From Agrypnia vestita (Eukaryota; Arthropoda; Insecta; Trichoptera; Phryganeidae): a DNA stretch of 64,000 bases. The stretch covers positions 62,001-126,000 of the forward strand of contig JADDOH010002113.1 in assembly GCA_016648135.1 (NCBI GenBank), given 5' to 3'. Below the pieces are notes generated by a model that saw only the letters and a program-made list of their open reading frames with translations, was not told the origin of the DNA and did no database searches. Within the stretch, counting starts at the first letter, position 1. Every line of letters begins with the position of its first letter. The translations under genes were made by a program, and so were the position numbers. Positions 50,125-61,073 of the stretch are shown piece by piece.

Positions 50125-50254
50125 CTGAAAAATAAAAAAGTTAGTAAGTGACTGAATGTGAGTATGAGTATTTTAATTAGTGGTCCACCTAGGTCCTGGA
50201 CCCAGCCCAGGGGGGGTCATGACCCCCATGACCCCCCCCCTGGATCCGCGCTTG

Positions 50255-50262
50255 ATATCAAT
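50255..50262. repeat. hAT target-site duplication (right), ATATCAAT
   Basis: Partner of 47454-47461. Confidence 0.97.
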
Positions 50263-50360
50263 ACAGCATCTAAAACATTACTCTTATATTTAAGCATTGA
50301 ATCTTTGAGTATAGGTACCGAATGAATTTGTTCACGAGACTTAGGGCATTTAAGTAGCTT
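50263..50360. repeat. 145-bp tandem repeat, unit 3 (partial)
   Basis: ACAGCATCTAAAACATTACT continues the array after the hAT, then diverges and ends at a SINE. A weaker fourth unit start (CAATAAAGCATCAAAAAATT) follows the SINE at about 50539. Confidence 0.85.
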
Positions 50361-50525
50361 AAGAAGCTTGTTGGTCTTGTGATCCAAAGGTTGCGGGTTC
50401 GAACTTCACTCCAGACTAGCAAGTTATTCCTATTTTCATAGCACAAACGATTAACTTAGTTTGAAAATAGTAAGAATATTGATGTGACATGTATTCTGTG
50501 ATCGCATCTCTATTTAAAAAAAAAT
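50361..50525 (+). mobile_element. tRNA-derived SINE, copy 4
   Basis: AAGAAGCTTGTTGGTCTTGT, box B GCGGGTTCGAACTTC, body TTAGTTTGAAAATAGTAAGA, end GCATCTCTATTT plus an A9 tail. Inserted in the 145-bp array. The box A side has lost about 20 bp. Confidence 0.8.
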
Positions 50526-51000
50526 TATAATAATGTCTCAATAAAGCATCAAAAAATTTCACTTATATTCTAGGTATTGAACGATGAGAAATATCGGCGA
50601 GATTGAATTCTAGGTATAAGTGTGTTAACAAAATACCTGTATGTTGTAATATATTCATATGAAACATCGCCAATGTACTAGTAAAAAAAAACAGTTTATA
50701 AACTGTAAAAAACAATTTATTTTTCGCACCTATTAAATCTCTCCAAAGTAATAAAACGGCTAATTTAGCGTACAATGCTAATAATATAGACGTCCAATAC
50801 CACAGATAAATACCACAGATAAAAGTAAATTAGTGCTCCTTAGCTCAAATCACTCTGATTTTTCAGATATTTATTTTTATGTAGTATTTAAGAATAGTAA
50901 ATAAATTAGGGATTATGGTTTAAATAAATAAAAACAACTCAAAAATTAATAATCAAAGTAATATTTTAAAAAAAATAGAACCTTCCCTACAGATTTACTT
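50526..51000. other. AT-rich stretch
   Basis: Contains the remnant fourth 145-bp unit at its start; otherwise nothing recognised. Confidence 0.5.
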
Positions 51001-51770
51001 TTTAAAGAAATTAATATACCAACGTTACACAGATTATACAAAAACACCTCAATTTTACAAATACATAAAGAAACATTCACTCAACAAAATATAAATGCAC
51101 CACAAACTCATAATACTCATAGTCATAGCCAAAGAGCGCAAGTAGTAGGATTCTTAAACATTCCTAAATATAACAAAACAGCCACACAACACCGTTATAC
51201 TTATCTAGGTGTCAAATATTTCAATAACTTACCAATGAATATTAGAACTGAAGAACACTACATAAAATTCAAGAACCACATAAAACAAATAGAATATACA
51301 TAATTAAAACAAAAAATAGTTAGATTTATAAAAAATAACGATACTCCCAAATAATAAGTATACTTGAGTCACTAATATTTATCTTATGATGTTTTGATCT
51401 CTCTACACTCTTCCATTATTAACTTATACATACTTATTCAATCATAATAATAATAATAATATTGGATTATTTATATAGCGCCATTTTTGTGAAAATTTCA
51501 CCTCAAGGGCGATTTACACACAAAAAACTCTTACATACTAAAATCATAGAATCACAAAATGAAAAATAAAATGAAAAAGAAAAGAGAAAGAAAAACAGTT
51601 CAAAACATAAAATGATGCTCTTATGTATCATACTCCTGTCCCCAAACACAAGTATTACTTTACTGGGGACAGTTAAACGTGTATAAAAAAATGTAATATT
51701 CAATTTAAAATGTATGTACGTAATATTTTTATTTTCAATAAAGAAATTTAAATATAAATAAAAAATTACA
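51001..51770 (+). pseudogene. LINE C-terminal tail and 3' UTR
   Basis: A 100-codon open frame: PTDLLFKEINIPTLHRLYKN, then NTHSHSQRAQVVGFLNIPKY, TATQHRYTYLGVKYFNNLPM and KFKNHIKQIEYT with a stop at about 51303. The 'YLGxKYFNxLP...FKxxIK' ending marks a jockey/CR1-group LINE. UTR with CTGTCCCCAAACACAAGTAT and TACTTTACTGGGGACAG, a hairpin; AAT-type tail. Confidence 0.7.
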
Positions 51771-52199
51771 AGAGTGGATCAACCGCTTCAAAGAAGAATG
51801 CACAGCGGCGGGAATGAAGATGAGCACCTCAAAAACAGAAGTGATGGTTATAGGAAGGGGTAAAACTCAGTGCAACATACTCGCTAATGGGACTCAGCTG
51901 AAACAGGTTGACAGATTCAAATACATCGGGTCGAATTCTCCAGTGATGGACAGCAAGACAGAGAAATTGATCGAAAAATAGGTTGGCAAGCGGTGTGTTG
52001 CATCCTCTCTACAGCTCAGTGATAAGGAAAGCCGAACATAGTAACGAGACAAAGATGACAATGTACAAAACGGTATACCGCCCGACACCATCACCGATCT
52101 CCAGATATGGATGCTAAACGAACGAACACGCTCTAGAGTCCAAACGGCCGAAATGAAAAACTTGAGAGGAGTGGCAGGGATAAATAAATGTGATCGAAT
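51771..52199 (+). pseudogene. RTE-type LINE, 5' part (interrupted)
   Basis: Reads LQEWINRFKEECTAAGMKMS, TSKTEVMVIGRGKTQCNILA, NGTQLKQVDRFKYIGS, then with frame changes RVQTAEMKNLRGVAGINKCD. This runs from after the RT YxDD block through the thumb. Continues at 52712 after the inserted element. Confidence 0.8.
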
Positions 52200-52711
52200 T
52201 GCCAAGACGAATAGGAATGAGCTGGGCTGCTTTTGGCAAACTCAAACATATCTTCGAGAACAAAGAGATCCCAGTTAGCCTAAAAAGAAAAACCTTTGAA
52301 TCATGCATACTGCCAGTGATGACGTATGGAGTGGAGACTATGGCCCTTACAAAGAAAAGTGTAGAAAAGCTCAAATGCACGCAACGATCCATGGAGAGAT
52401 CCATGCTTGGAGTAAGCCTAATTAGAAGCCACGAAATTAGGCGCAGAACTAGAGTAAGGGATATCATGGATCGTGTAACGAAGCTAAAATGGCAATGGGC
52501 AGGAACGTTGCAAGACAGGATGCTACAAGATGGCCTCCCAGAGTTCTTAAATGGAGACCTTGGGAGAATAATAGAGGCATCGGAAGATCTCAAAAGAGAT
52601 GGGCTGATGATATAGCCGCTGTGGGGGGAAAGAAATGGCTACAATTAACAAATAAGGAAGAGGCCTATAGAAAGCAGTAGAAAGACGAAGGCTGATGAAG
52701 AAGAAGAAGAA
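52200..52711 (+). mobile_element. RTE-type LINE 3' fragment inserted into another LINE
   Basis: 512 bp flanked by GATCGAAT at 52192-52199 and 52712-52719. Coding remnant MSWAAFGKLKHIFENKEIPV, MTYGVETMALTKKSVEKLKC, RVTKLKWQWAG; then, one frame over, RWPPRVLKWRPW and KRWADDIAAVGGKKW. 3' tail GAAGAAGAAGAA. Same family as 63199-63421. 5' truncated on arrival. Confidence 0.92.
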
Positions 52712-53045
52712 GATCGAATAAGAAACTCGACGATCCCTTACAATCTAAACATTGAACCACTGCTACTCTTCATAGAAAAATCGCAACTGATGTGGCTTGG
52801 GCACGTACTAAGAATGTCTGATGACCGAATTCCTAGGAAAATACTGAACGCGATTCAAGAGCGTAGACGTCCAGTAAGCCGCCTCAGACACAGTTGGGCG
52901 AGGCAACTCCAGAAACGGTGTCAGGAAAGGATGGACTAAAATGGATGGAGGCCGCACAATCAGCGCAAGACAGGGACGAATGGAGGCGCCTTCCGATGCA
53001 GTGGGTCCCGACCCGAATAGGACAAGGCAAAGATGATGAAATAAA
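52712..53045 (+). pseudogene. RTE-type LINE, 3' part (after the insertion)
   Basis: Reads IRNSTIPYNLNIEPLLLFIE, KSQLMWLGHVLRMSDDRIPR, ERRRPVSRLRHSWARQLQKR and, after a stop, RPHNQRKTGTNGGA-like. Matches the continuation of the element at 51771-52199 (MDRIRN ... WLGHVLRMxDDRIPRKIL). Confidence 0.8.
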
Positions 53046-53689
53046 TAAACTACGTCATAAATTTGGGGTCATAAAAAAGCTATATTTTCTTTTAAATGCT
53101 ATTTTTTCCGATGTATGTGCTTTGATTCTATCATATAATCTTGTTGTACCCTTTCTCTGAAGCGCAAACGATCGTAAAATGCAGAAATCTTTGAAAAACT
53201 TTCCCTCCGCCTGATGCGTGAAGATAAACTTCGCTTTTAATTGTTGTATATAAAATTCCAGAGCGTTACAAAGTCGTGCGGCCGACGAAAAAAACACAAT
53301 TCGTCGAGCGCCATTTTCATAAACCGTAAGAAGCCCGCCAAATCGCGTCTCAGTGTTGCCGTTCTAAGAAAAAATATGAAAAATCAGTTCGCAGTAAATA
53401 ATTATTGTCCCAGTATCGAGGCAAGTACTTTATTAACATAACTGTCAGATTTGAAAGTGAGAAATTTCGGTATAAAGTTTTTACGACCAGCAAGTTTAAC
53501 GCGTGGCTACATCAGGTGAACGTGTTAAAAATACGGACAATGTCGGTAGAAATTTGTAAATATTGTAAATTCTATAATATTGTCAAGTGTCATGGATGCG
53601 GGAGGTAAATGAAAATCCTTGAAATCAATTAGCGATTTATTAATTTGTGATTAATTAATTATTCAATTACAAAGTCACCTAACACGAAC
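53046..53689. other. Gene-less stretch, nothing recognised
   Basis: Short frames only; no recognisable motif. Confidence 0.5.
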
Positions 53690-54098
53690 TAAACTTGATG
53701 CTATTCTTTAATGTATACTATTAAGTTATTAATCACTCGTTATTATCGCTGGGTTACACTTATTTATCGCTCGTAGAATATTCAATTTTCGCACATAAAA
53801 GTCGCGCTAGTTTATTCTTCACCACTTACTCCGCTCGATTATTTCGCTTTATTTATCGCTTCTATTATCTCCTGACTGGCCACCCCGGCCATCGCCTCGC
53901 GGCCGACTACGCACCGAACGAGCTATCAAAATACGTCAACTCCGTGGCCGCCTATATCCACGCTATTTATACTGCAAACGCTGGTTTTATCAAACTTTCT
54001 AGATTATTCTAGTGTTCGGGAAAAGGTTTTTGTCGCTTCTAGACCGTTCTAGTCGTTTGTAGACCTTTCTACATCCTGCGATAGTGTTATGACTCCCC
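53690..54098 (-). repeat. Possible LTR of a degraded Gypsy-type retrotransposon
   Basis: On the minus strand a purine tract AGTAGAGGTGGGGAG is followed by TCATAACACTATCGCAGG. Then come CTAGA-rich sequence, a TATA-like AGTATAAATAGC and AATAAA-type signals near 53780-53830, in an order like U3-R-U5. Second LTR, target duplication and coding region are not found. Weak. Confidence 0.3.
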
Positions 54099-54263
54099 AC
54101 CTCTACTTCTCCGATGTTCACCCATTATGAGCAATGCTGTTTCGGCTGATCTTGTCCATAAATATCGTGAATAGAACATTGGACTCCTTATCTGAGCCCT
54201 GTTTTGATGGTAAATTCGTTTGACTTCAGACCTGCTATTCTGACACAGTGTTTACTTTCCTTA

Positions 54264-54804
54264 TACAGGGTTATTTGTAAAACATTAATAACCTCGCAGG
54301 ACTATATTCCTCCCTTGATTATGAGTCGAAAATATTCAAGCTATTGTGACCTAATATCATTAGTTAAGGAGATGTGCGACATCAAAGTTTGCATTTGTTT
54401 TCAATATTATTTACTTATTTTTTGAAAAACGTTGGACTATCATTACAGTAACTCAAATCGATTACGAAATATTCATTCGTTTCAATACAAGTTAAAAAAA
54501 ATGATTAAAACCCTGAAAAATTCCAATTGGAATGTTTTCCAATTGGAATTCGAAGGTTTTTATTTTTTTATTTGACTTGTATTAAAGGGAATGAATTTTT
54601 CATATTTGATATAAGTTACTGTAATGATAGTCCAATGTTTTACAAAAAATAAGTCAGAAATATTGAAAAAAAATTGCAAACTTTAATGTCGCATACCTCC
54701 TTAACTATTGATATTAGGTCATAATAGCTTGAACATTTTCGACTCGTAATCAAAGCAGGAATATAGTCCTGCGAGGATATTAATGTTTTACAAATAACCC
54801 TGTA
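54264..54804. mobile_element. Large palindromic (fold-back) element, about 540 bp
   Basis: Left arm TACAGGGTTATTTGTAAAAC ... ATTCCAATTGGAA, right arm TTCCAATTGGAATTCG ... GTTTTACAAATAACCCTGTA. Arms of about 265 bp with some divergence meet at a CCAATTGG centre. Outer flank TATA on both sides may be the target duplication. A single right arm of the same family is at 63720-63870. No coding. Confidence 0.88.
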
Positions 54805-55060
54805 TAAGTCTTAGATTGGTCCTAATAGATTGCCGCCTATACCATATTCCTGTAGGACACTCCATGCTTTCTCAATTATACAATTATTTACTTAAAAATA
54901 ATACACCAAAACCTGACTCAAGGTAGTTATCATAAAATAAGCACATATTTTCGCATAACGTTAAATATTTTCGGTTTTGAGAAGTGTTGTGGAAACATAT
55001 AAGTGAGTGATAAAGAATTTTTACATGATTTTTCTTAAATTTTTCTTTATATCTAATAGA
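54805..55060. other. Short gene-less stretch
   Basis: Nothing recognised. Confidence 0.5.
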
Positions 55061-55129
55061 GTCTTGATTGTGTTTCGATAAAAAACCCTATAAACGCTAT
55101 AAACACCCAGACTCCTATATCTATTTTAA

Positions 55130-55265
55130 GAAAATACATAAACATAGCCACGGTATAGCCAACCAGTTCTTAACCACACTGATGATGGACCATGCAATGG
55201 ATCCGAAAGGTCGCCAGAAATATCGTAGAAACACGGCAGGATCTCAGAAGGCTAACGCTGCCTAA
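55130..55265 (+). repeat. Penelope-like terminal repeat, family B, plus strand
   Basis: Carries CTGATGATGGACCATGCAAT, GGATCCGAAAGGTCGCCAG and ATCGTAGAAACACGGCAGGA, the same order as the other family-B copies but on the opposite strand and more diverged. Confidence 0.6.
55179..55209 (+). ncRNA. Hammerhead-ribozyme-like core, PLE family B, copy 4
   Basis: CTGATGA, U, helix II GGACC(A)/(T)GGATCC with loop TGCAA, then GAAAG. The usual C after GAAA is a G here, which breaks the second pair of helix III. Likely inactive. Confidence 0.4.
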
Positions 55266-56940
55266 AATTTGTCAGACTTTTTAGATTCAGAATGGAGTTA
55301 TATATTGTTATGATTTAAACAAAACCTCATTTCAATAAGGGGTTTTAATAGTCATCATTATTTAGTTATGGAATCCGAAAGCCTTAAATTATGTTGTAAA
55401 TTCCAGGAGTCGCTCGATCGATCGTAAAACCTTCAGCCGAGAAATTTCGATCTTGGGCGCTCGGGAGGTAACTAACTAACTACCTAGGAGGCTCTATGGT
55501 AATTTATAGCCCTTGGTTAGATGCTGAAGAGATGAAAAATGTCTGTATAAGGTGAGGATTCTAGTATTTTTAATACTTTTAAGAAATAGATGGATGAAAC
55601 TTATCCGCTAGGATACATAGGTAGATAGGTATCCCGTCTATTTATAGGCAGAATTACGAAAATCCGCTCATTAGGGTACCTATAAACTGCCACCTAATTA
55701 AACTGAAGTGCCCGCTAAAAAAAATGTATTATATTTTCACGATTGTTTTCACTCCTCTCTGAAGATGAGTAGTGTGATCTGCATGAAACATCGAGAGTAC
55801 AACGGTCCTTGACGCGGAATCCCCGAGATAATTTACCTTCTGTACATTCGACGTATTCTCAAGTATTAGCGGCCGTGGGTTTTCAAAAAATTACCCAATT
55901 AACCCTTAGAGAAATCACTGCATATAATGTCGCTCGCTGATCGCAGCTTGAACTTGAGCTTGCTGGTGGAGTGTTAAGCCATGTATTCGCTAGGGGACAA
56001 ATCGCGAAACATTCCGCTCGGCATGTCGCATCAACATCTACGCTCATGTTTCGGGGACAATGACGCGGTCATTTGACGTGTACACACCGGGACTCGCATA
56101 TCTTGTCGCGGAAATGTCACCCGATGATTTTACGATGACAGCTGCGGTATCTCATTAGGCGAAAACGGGGTTCCGCGCAATTCGAAATGTTTTTTTGGGT
56201 TGCAATTTCAAATTAACGAGGTTTTACTGTAGTAAATTGAATATTATTAAAAACAAGGTCCTTTTTGCAAATAATTATTGTTTTCCACACGTCGCGGAAA
56301 TATATCGCCCTATGAGATTATGATGACAGCCGCGTATCTGTTTATGTTAATGAGTTTATCGAAAAGTAAGAGGAGAAAAAAGAGGAGAATGCGAAATTAT
56401 TTACTGCAAAGAGAAAGAAGGATGGACATTCTATGCGATCTTCGATCGATACAGCTCGATCAGTTCAAGAACGATTTCGTTTCCCCGCATTGTCATCTTG
56501 ACAGATACAGCGCATGCGTATTCACTTGTAAACATACCACGTGGTACTGACGCTCCGCGGAATGTTGCAGTGAGTACGCTTGGGTACCGTGCGCATGGCA
56601 ACGTTGCCACGGCACGTAGAAATGCCGCGCTATGTTGTGCGCGACGTGGCGGAACAGTGCACGACGTTGCAACGTCACGTAGACTCTATGCCGCGCGTGC
56701 TGTTGAGGGACAATTTGTCCCCTAGTGAATACATGGCTTTAGGATCTAGGCTGCGCCCCGCACCCGTGCCGCCCGCGGACTCGCACCTGTGCTTCTAGAA
56801 GATACGCGACGTTTCGAAACATTCCGGAAGGTTCTGGATGTTTCTTCACTACGCGGGACTGTTCTGGAAAGTTTTATTTAAAGTTTACATCTGAATAGTT
56901 TTTATCTACACATCATAATCAGGGGAAAAATTTACCAGTG
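55266..56940. other. Gene-less stretch with GC-rich part
   Basis: 55759-55789 has CTGAAGA ... GAAAC spacing (see findings). 56113-56160 and 56293-56345 are diverged direct repeats (CGGAAAT...GATGACAGC). 56490-56830 is GC/CpG-rich with recurring GGCACGTAGA / GTCACGTAGA and ATGCCGCGC words; several overlapping frames there are a base-composition effect. Confidence 0.45.
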
Positions 56941-57497
56941 AAAATGAGACAAGAAACACATAAAATAGCGAAAGTAAAACGTAATGTCTTTTGGGCAAAG
57001 ACAATTTAATTTCACTGCCCCGTTTGTTTTCAACAAGTTACCTAATGAACCTAGGGAAATAACTCTACACAAACCTTTTAAACATCATATTAATAAGTTT
57101 ATAAAAATATCAGGTAGAAGGTATGCTGAAGAAGTGATCCGCCCTTGACCTCTGAATTGACAAAAACTATTTATATAATTTAAAAGTATACTATAATATA
57201 ATATTTATTTTTGTAAGTACTTAAATTCTTATCTTAATTTTGTATCTGTATTTTCTTTTCTTTTCTCTTAGATTTAGGTATTCCTATGATTTACTCTTAA
57301 TTTTTATCTTGATTTTGTATGTATATTTTCTTTTCTTTTTATTTTCTTTTAGATTTAGATTCTTTAATTGTCATTTTTTACTACTACATAAATACCATAC
57401 GAGAATAACTGCCACAGAACAGTTTTTTACCTAGTGTGGCAGTTATTAGTATCTTGTATTAACTAATGTAAATGTAAATAAACAATAAATAAATAAC
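56941..57497 (+). pseudogene. LINE C-terminal tail and 3' UTR
   Basis: MRQETHKIAKVKRN in one frame, then FGQRQFNFTAPFVFNKLPNE and PFKHHINKFIKISGRRY to a TGA at 57146-57148. 'xFxxxAPxxFNKLPxxxR' is typical of this LINE group. UTR with AACTGCCACAGAACAG ... CTAGTGTGGCAGTTA hairpin at 57408-57450, then AATAAATAAATAAC tail. Confidence 0.65.
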
Positions 57498-58254
57498 TAA
57501 TATGGAAAAAAAATATATGAAAAATGTAAATTGAACCAGGCAGAAAAGTGTAATAACATTTTACACCTTTTAATCTAAGCATCCCTTCTCTTAGGGTAAT
57601 TTTCTTGGGGTCAGATGTCACCACGCAAATTGCGCAAACTCTATGCGTTACGATCATGTGAAGCAATGTTCTATTTTAAGAAGACATAAGACATATCTCT
57701 ATGGTTCAACAAGATTTTGTAGTTTAGTTAATTGTTCCATGTAGCGTGCAAACTGCCAGTATTAAAAAAAAGAAATCGTACAAAGAAGCGAGATGTACCT
57801 ACATATTTACAGATAAATAGGTATAATTATTTAATGTGAATAAATGTTAAAGTTAAAATGTTGTGCATGTGAGAACAAGCACATTTTTAATTTAAACAGT
57901 TATTAGTATAATGTATATTAATTAATATGATAAAATAAGAACATTCGTAATATGATTAAATGACTGTGAATTACATAAAGTATTGAATTAGTTTGGAATT
58001 ATTTAAATACGAAATAAGTTTCTCTCCTATTTTATCATTGATGTCTCCGCAGTCGAGTGCTCGTGTAACTTTTTGTGTACGAAACCAATTCGTTGCAGAG
58101 TTAATAATAAAAATAATCACTTAAATAATGTACCAATAAAACACAAAAAATAACTATTATGGCGACAATAAAATCACAGCAGGTCGCATTGAATGTCAGC
58201 ATTGAAAGAGCAATGTATCAATTAGAGGTGTCATCACCAGCGGCGAAAATCTAT
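57498..58254. other. Gene-less stretch, nothing recognised
   Basis: Contains short minus-strand frames only. Confidence 0.5.
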
Positions 58255-58472
58255 GTATACTATGTCATGTGAAGGACTATAGATGTCTCTAATATAGTCC
58301 ATTCAAATACATGTATGAAGGTAACTGATTTGGAACATATGTAGAATTGGTGAAGTGACTTTGTAGAGTGATCACTTAAACCATTTCATACAGGTCCTAC
58401 GCCCTGTACCACTCTATAAAGCCTTCCATACACGTTTCCCTTATAAATAGTTTCGTCTCTGTGAGACTTTTC
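58255..58472 (-). repeat. Dispersed 'GATCAC' repeat, copy e (longest)
   Basis: Minus strand: AAGTCTCACAGAGACGAAAC, GGGAAACGTGTATGGAAGGC, GGTTTAAGTGATCACTCTAC, TCACCAATTCTACATATG, then GGACTATATTAGAGACATCT. Together with copy a it defines a unit of about 215 bp. Confidence 0.8.
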
Positions 58473-58746
58473 TGCTACGAAAATGCAAATAACTTAGTGG
58501 TTTCCTGGACTTAGGGTTGAACCTCTGATCATTGTATCATTGAATATCTTAGGATCGTTCGCATCAACTTGGATTACAATAATCTTTAGTAAAAACCTTA
58601 GATTTTTTCGAATACAGTTTGTTTGATTGGTGTAAATCGCAAAAAAAACGATAGTTTAAACGAAAGATTACTATGTACGTGTTATATAGATGTCAAATTT
58701 CTTAGTAGTTAAGAAACAAATTTATCTATAAGTAGTACTGTTTTTA

Positions 58747-58977
58747 CTCCCTTTCTTTTAACTCGTCTAACGTAGCGTCTGCTTGTCTACCGAAAAAACT
58801 TAGGATCGATTTTTAACCCTTTTCCCGTGATCCAATCGAGCTGAAACTTTGCAGGCAGACGTGACGATGGTAAAAATTATCAAACAAATTTTCGTATAAA
58901 TAAAATTAATAATTTTAGTATAATTTGAATTTTTCGAAATTTAGTAGGCGCGAAACCTGTTTCAATGAGAAAGGGAG
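58747..58977. mobile_element. MITE, CTCCCTTTC family, copy 4
   Basis: TA at 58745-58746 and 58978-58979; CTCCCTTTCTTTTAACTCG to GAGAAAGGGAG; 231 bp, shortest copy. Confidence 0.85.
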
Positions 58978-58979
58978 TA

Positions 58980-60495
58980 AAATTAAAACTTTATTTTTAT
59001 GGGTTAGTTTTTTTTATGTATTTGACTACAATTCAAATTTTAAGTATTATAATATGTATAACGGAAGAACCTAAATTAGGGATTAGTTTATATATTTCTC
59101 TAAATTATTTAGCATACAGATAAGCCAAGAACAAATGGAATAATAAAATATATATAGAGTCAGTTCACAAAACTTAAAAGTTAGATTTCTGCATAAATGA
59201 TGAGTGGAAAATATTCAAACATCGATGTCATAACACCAATAGTGACGGAGATAAGCGAACATATAATTTATTATACTTTTATGACGATTTTTTAGAAATA
59301 TTGAATAAATCTACCTTTTAATCAAACTTTTTTCGCCATGTAATCATTATCGATACATTAATATATTTATGAATCGAAACGGACATTTATTGGAAATGCC
59401 GCCTCTCCGAGGAGCCAGAAGCAATAACAGTCAAACATTTAGACAAGGCGCGCGCCGTAAATCATCCTGACATTGAAAATTTCGCAAAATATTGCCCAAG
59501 TCACCTGCCTCTGCGCAATAGCTATATTTTATTAATTCGTCTACGGACCAGGGCCGAAACAGGCATTTAGTTTTAATATTAAAAAACACAAAAAAAAATA
59601 TTTACCAACGCTTCTCTATACACGAGTCTCTGACTCTCATTGAGATAGTAGAATAAATTGTTTCCTTTATTTTAAAGGTTAAATAGGGTAATTTTACATT
59701 GGGATAATGTTTTCATTCATAATTTTTATAATAAAAATCTTAAAAAATACACTTTCTTCAAAACGCGATATGATTGGTCGTGACGCTGTTTGGCAAAAAT
59801 TAAAGACAAACATACGTGACCTATGGTGTTCGTCACTGTAATTTTTTCGTTTCTATGGTGACCGTACGTCTTCGTACATTCTGAATAATACTTACATTAA
59901 AATGATTTTCACAACAAAATAGAGTGGAATAAGAAGCAAGTACTTCATTTTTCTTCTCGTCTCGTCTTATCTCCTGTCTTAAGGGAGCAAGCACTCTTAG
60001 GCACAGGTACCTATAAATAGTTTATCGGGATTTTCAGGAAAGAATTTCTACATTTGGGTACCATACAATATTTACAATACTTTTTCCCAGACATTATGGA
60101 TGAAATACAAAAAAGCCGGCTTGTTTTGTAAAAAACTGAATGAATGTCTAAATACGCGAATGTGCTGTCACGTGGTTAAAGTCAGATTGACATGAAAACT
60201 GCCAAATTACGACACTTGCGAAAATAAGCGATTTGGCGAGAGTTTAAAAGCGTGATTTTCAAAATTGTTTTTTAATGTTAATATACGTATTAAAAAAAAA
60301 TCTTTTTCATAAACGTATTTTCTAAATCAATGTTAAAATTTTTCTATATAAAAAAATTGGAATTACCCTTTTGTATTAATTGTAATGTAAAAATAACAAA
60401 ATAAAAAAATTAATAAGAAAATATTATTGATATAAAGTAAAATTTTAAACATAGAATGGCCACAGCACCAAAACTTTACATTTTATTTAAAACTT
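58980..60495. other. Gene-less stretch with two higher-complexity blocks
   Basis: 59380-59575 and 59760-59910 are GC-richer and look single-copy. No coding frame or splice pattern could be supported. Confidence 0.45.
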
Positions 60496-60645
60496 AATAA
60501 CCATTACGCTTAGGCAAAGAGGGCAGAACGCCACACTATTCTATTCTTTTCTGACACACCACTTTTGCTTCGACCACATTCATACATCTTTTATCAGGGC
60601 CGTTCCCAATATTTGACTTACCTGGTCATGCCAGATTATTAAGAA
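60496..60645 (-). pseudogene. LINE tail ('YPCGE' family), short copy
   Basis: Minus strand carries GGCCCTGATAAAAGATGTAT, GAATGTGGTCGAAGCAAAAG and TGGTGTGTCAG, close to 28080-28200. 5' truncated to about 150 bp. Confidence 0.7.
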
Positions 60646-60834
60646 CACTTTCATTTTTTTTTAATACATTATTTGGTCTGCTCTGATAAATAAATTTTGT
60701 CGAAACAATCAGTTTTACTAGGTTTTTTAATTTTTTTAACCTCGTCCAAGACAGGGAAATTTAATACTAATATATTTTATTAATACTTTAATATTGTCAA
60801 TTGATTTTTAGAGTTTTAGGAGAATTTCATTTAT

Positions 60835-61068
60835 TGTAATAGATCTGAGGAACGTATGTCGCGACGCCAGAAAGAGACTGCATGACAGAGAGAGAGAATG
60901 TATAAAAAGGCGCGTGAATGTCGAGTCGAGGCTCTTTTGCTACCATTGTTATCGAGACCGCATCTTACTGTATAAACGATTGTCTAAACCATTATTGTTA
61001 CCGAATAAATACTTACGAGAACGAAGTCTTTACTTGGAGCAACCTCATCCCGAAATAAGAGTATTACA
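60835..61068 (+). mobile_element. Solo LTR (234 bp)
   Basis: TGTAATAGATC...GTATTACA with TGTAATA/TATTACA end inversions, flanked by TTTAT at 60830-60834 and 61069-61073. Internal TATAAAAAGGCGCG promoter-like box at about 60900 and AATAAA at about 61004. No internal region, so it probably arose by LTR-LTR recombination. Strand set by the TATA and AATAAA order. Gypsy or BEL type cannot be decided. Confidence 0.8.
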
Positions 61069-61073
61069 TTTAT

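Larger units (their letters stand above)
47462..50254 (-). mobile_element. hAT transposon (deleted, with a second transposon inside)
   Basis: Ends CAAGGGCGGATCCAG and CTGGATCCGCGCTTG are inverted, with G/C-runs just inside on both sides (GGGGGGTCA / CCCCCCC). Perfect 8-bp ATATCAAT duplication. Of 2,793 bp, 1,704 are a nested element, so the hAT part is about 1.1 kb and lacks most of its transposase. Inserted in the third unit of the 145-bp tandem repeat. Confidence 0.96.

Noticed and set aside
56498..56798. Overlapping frames in several registers as genes
   Set aside because: GC-rich sequence lacks stops in many frames at once; no motif supports any of them.
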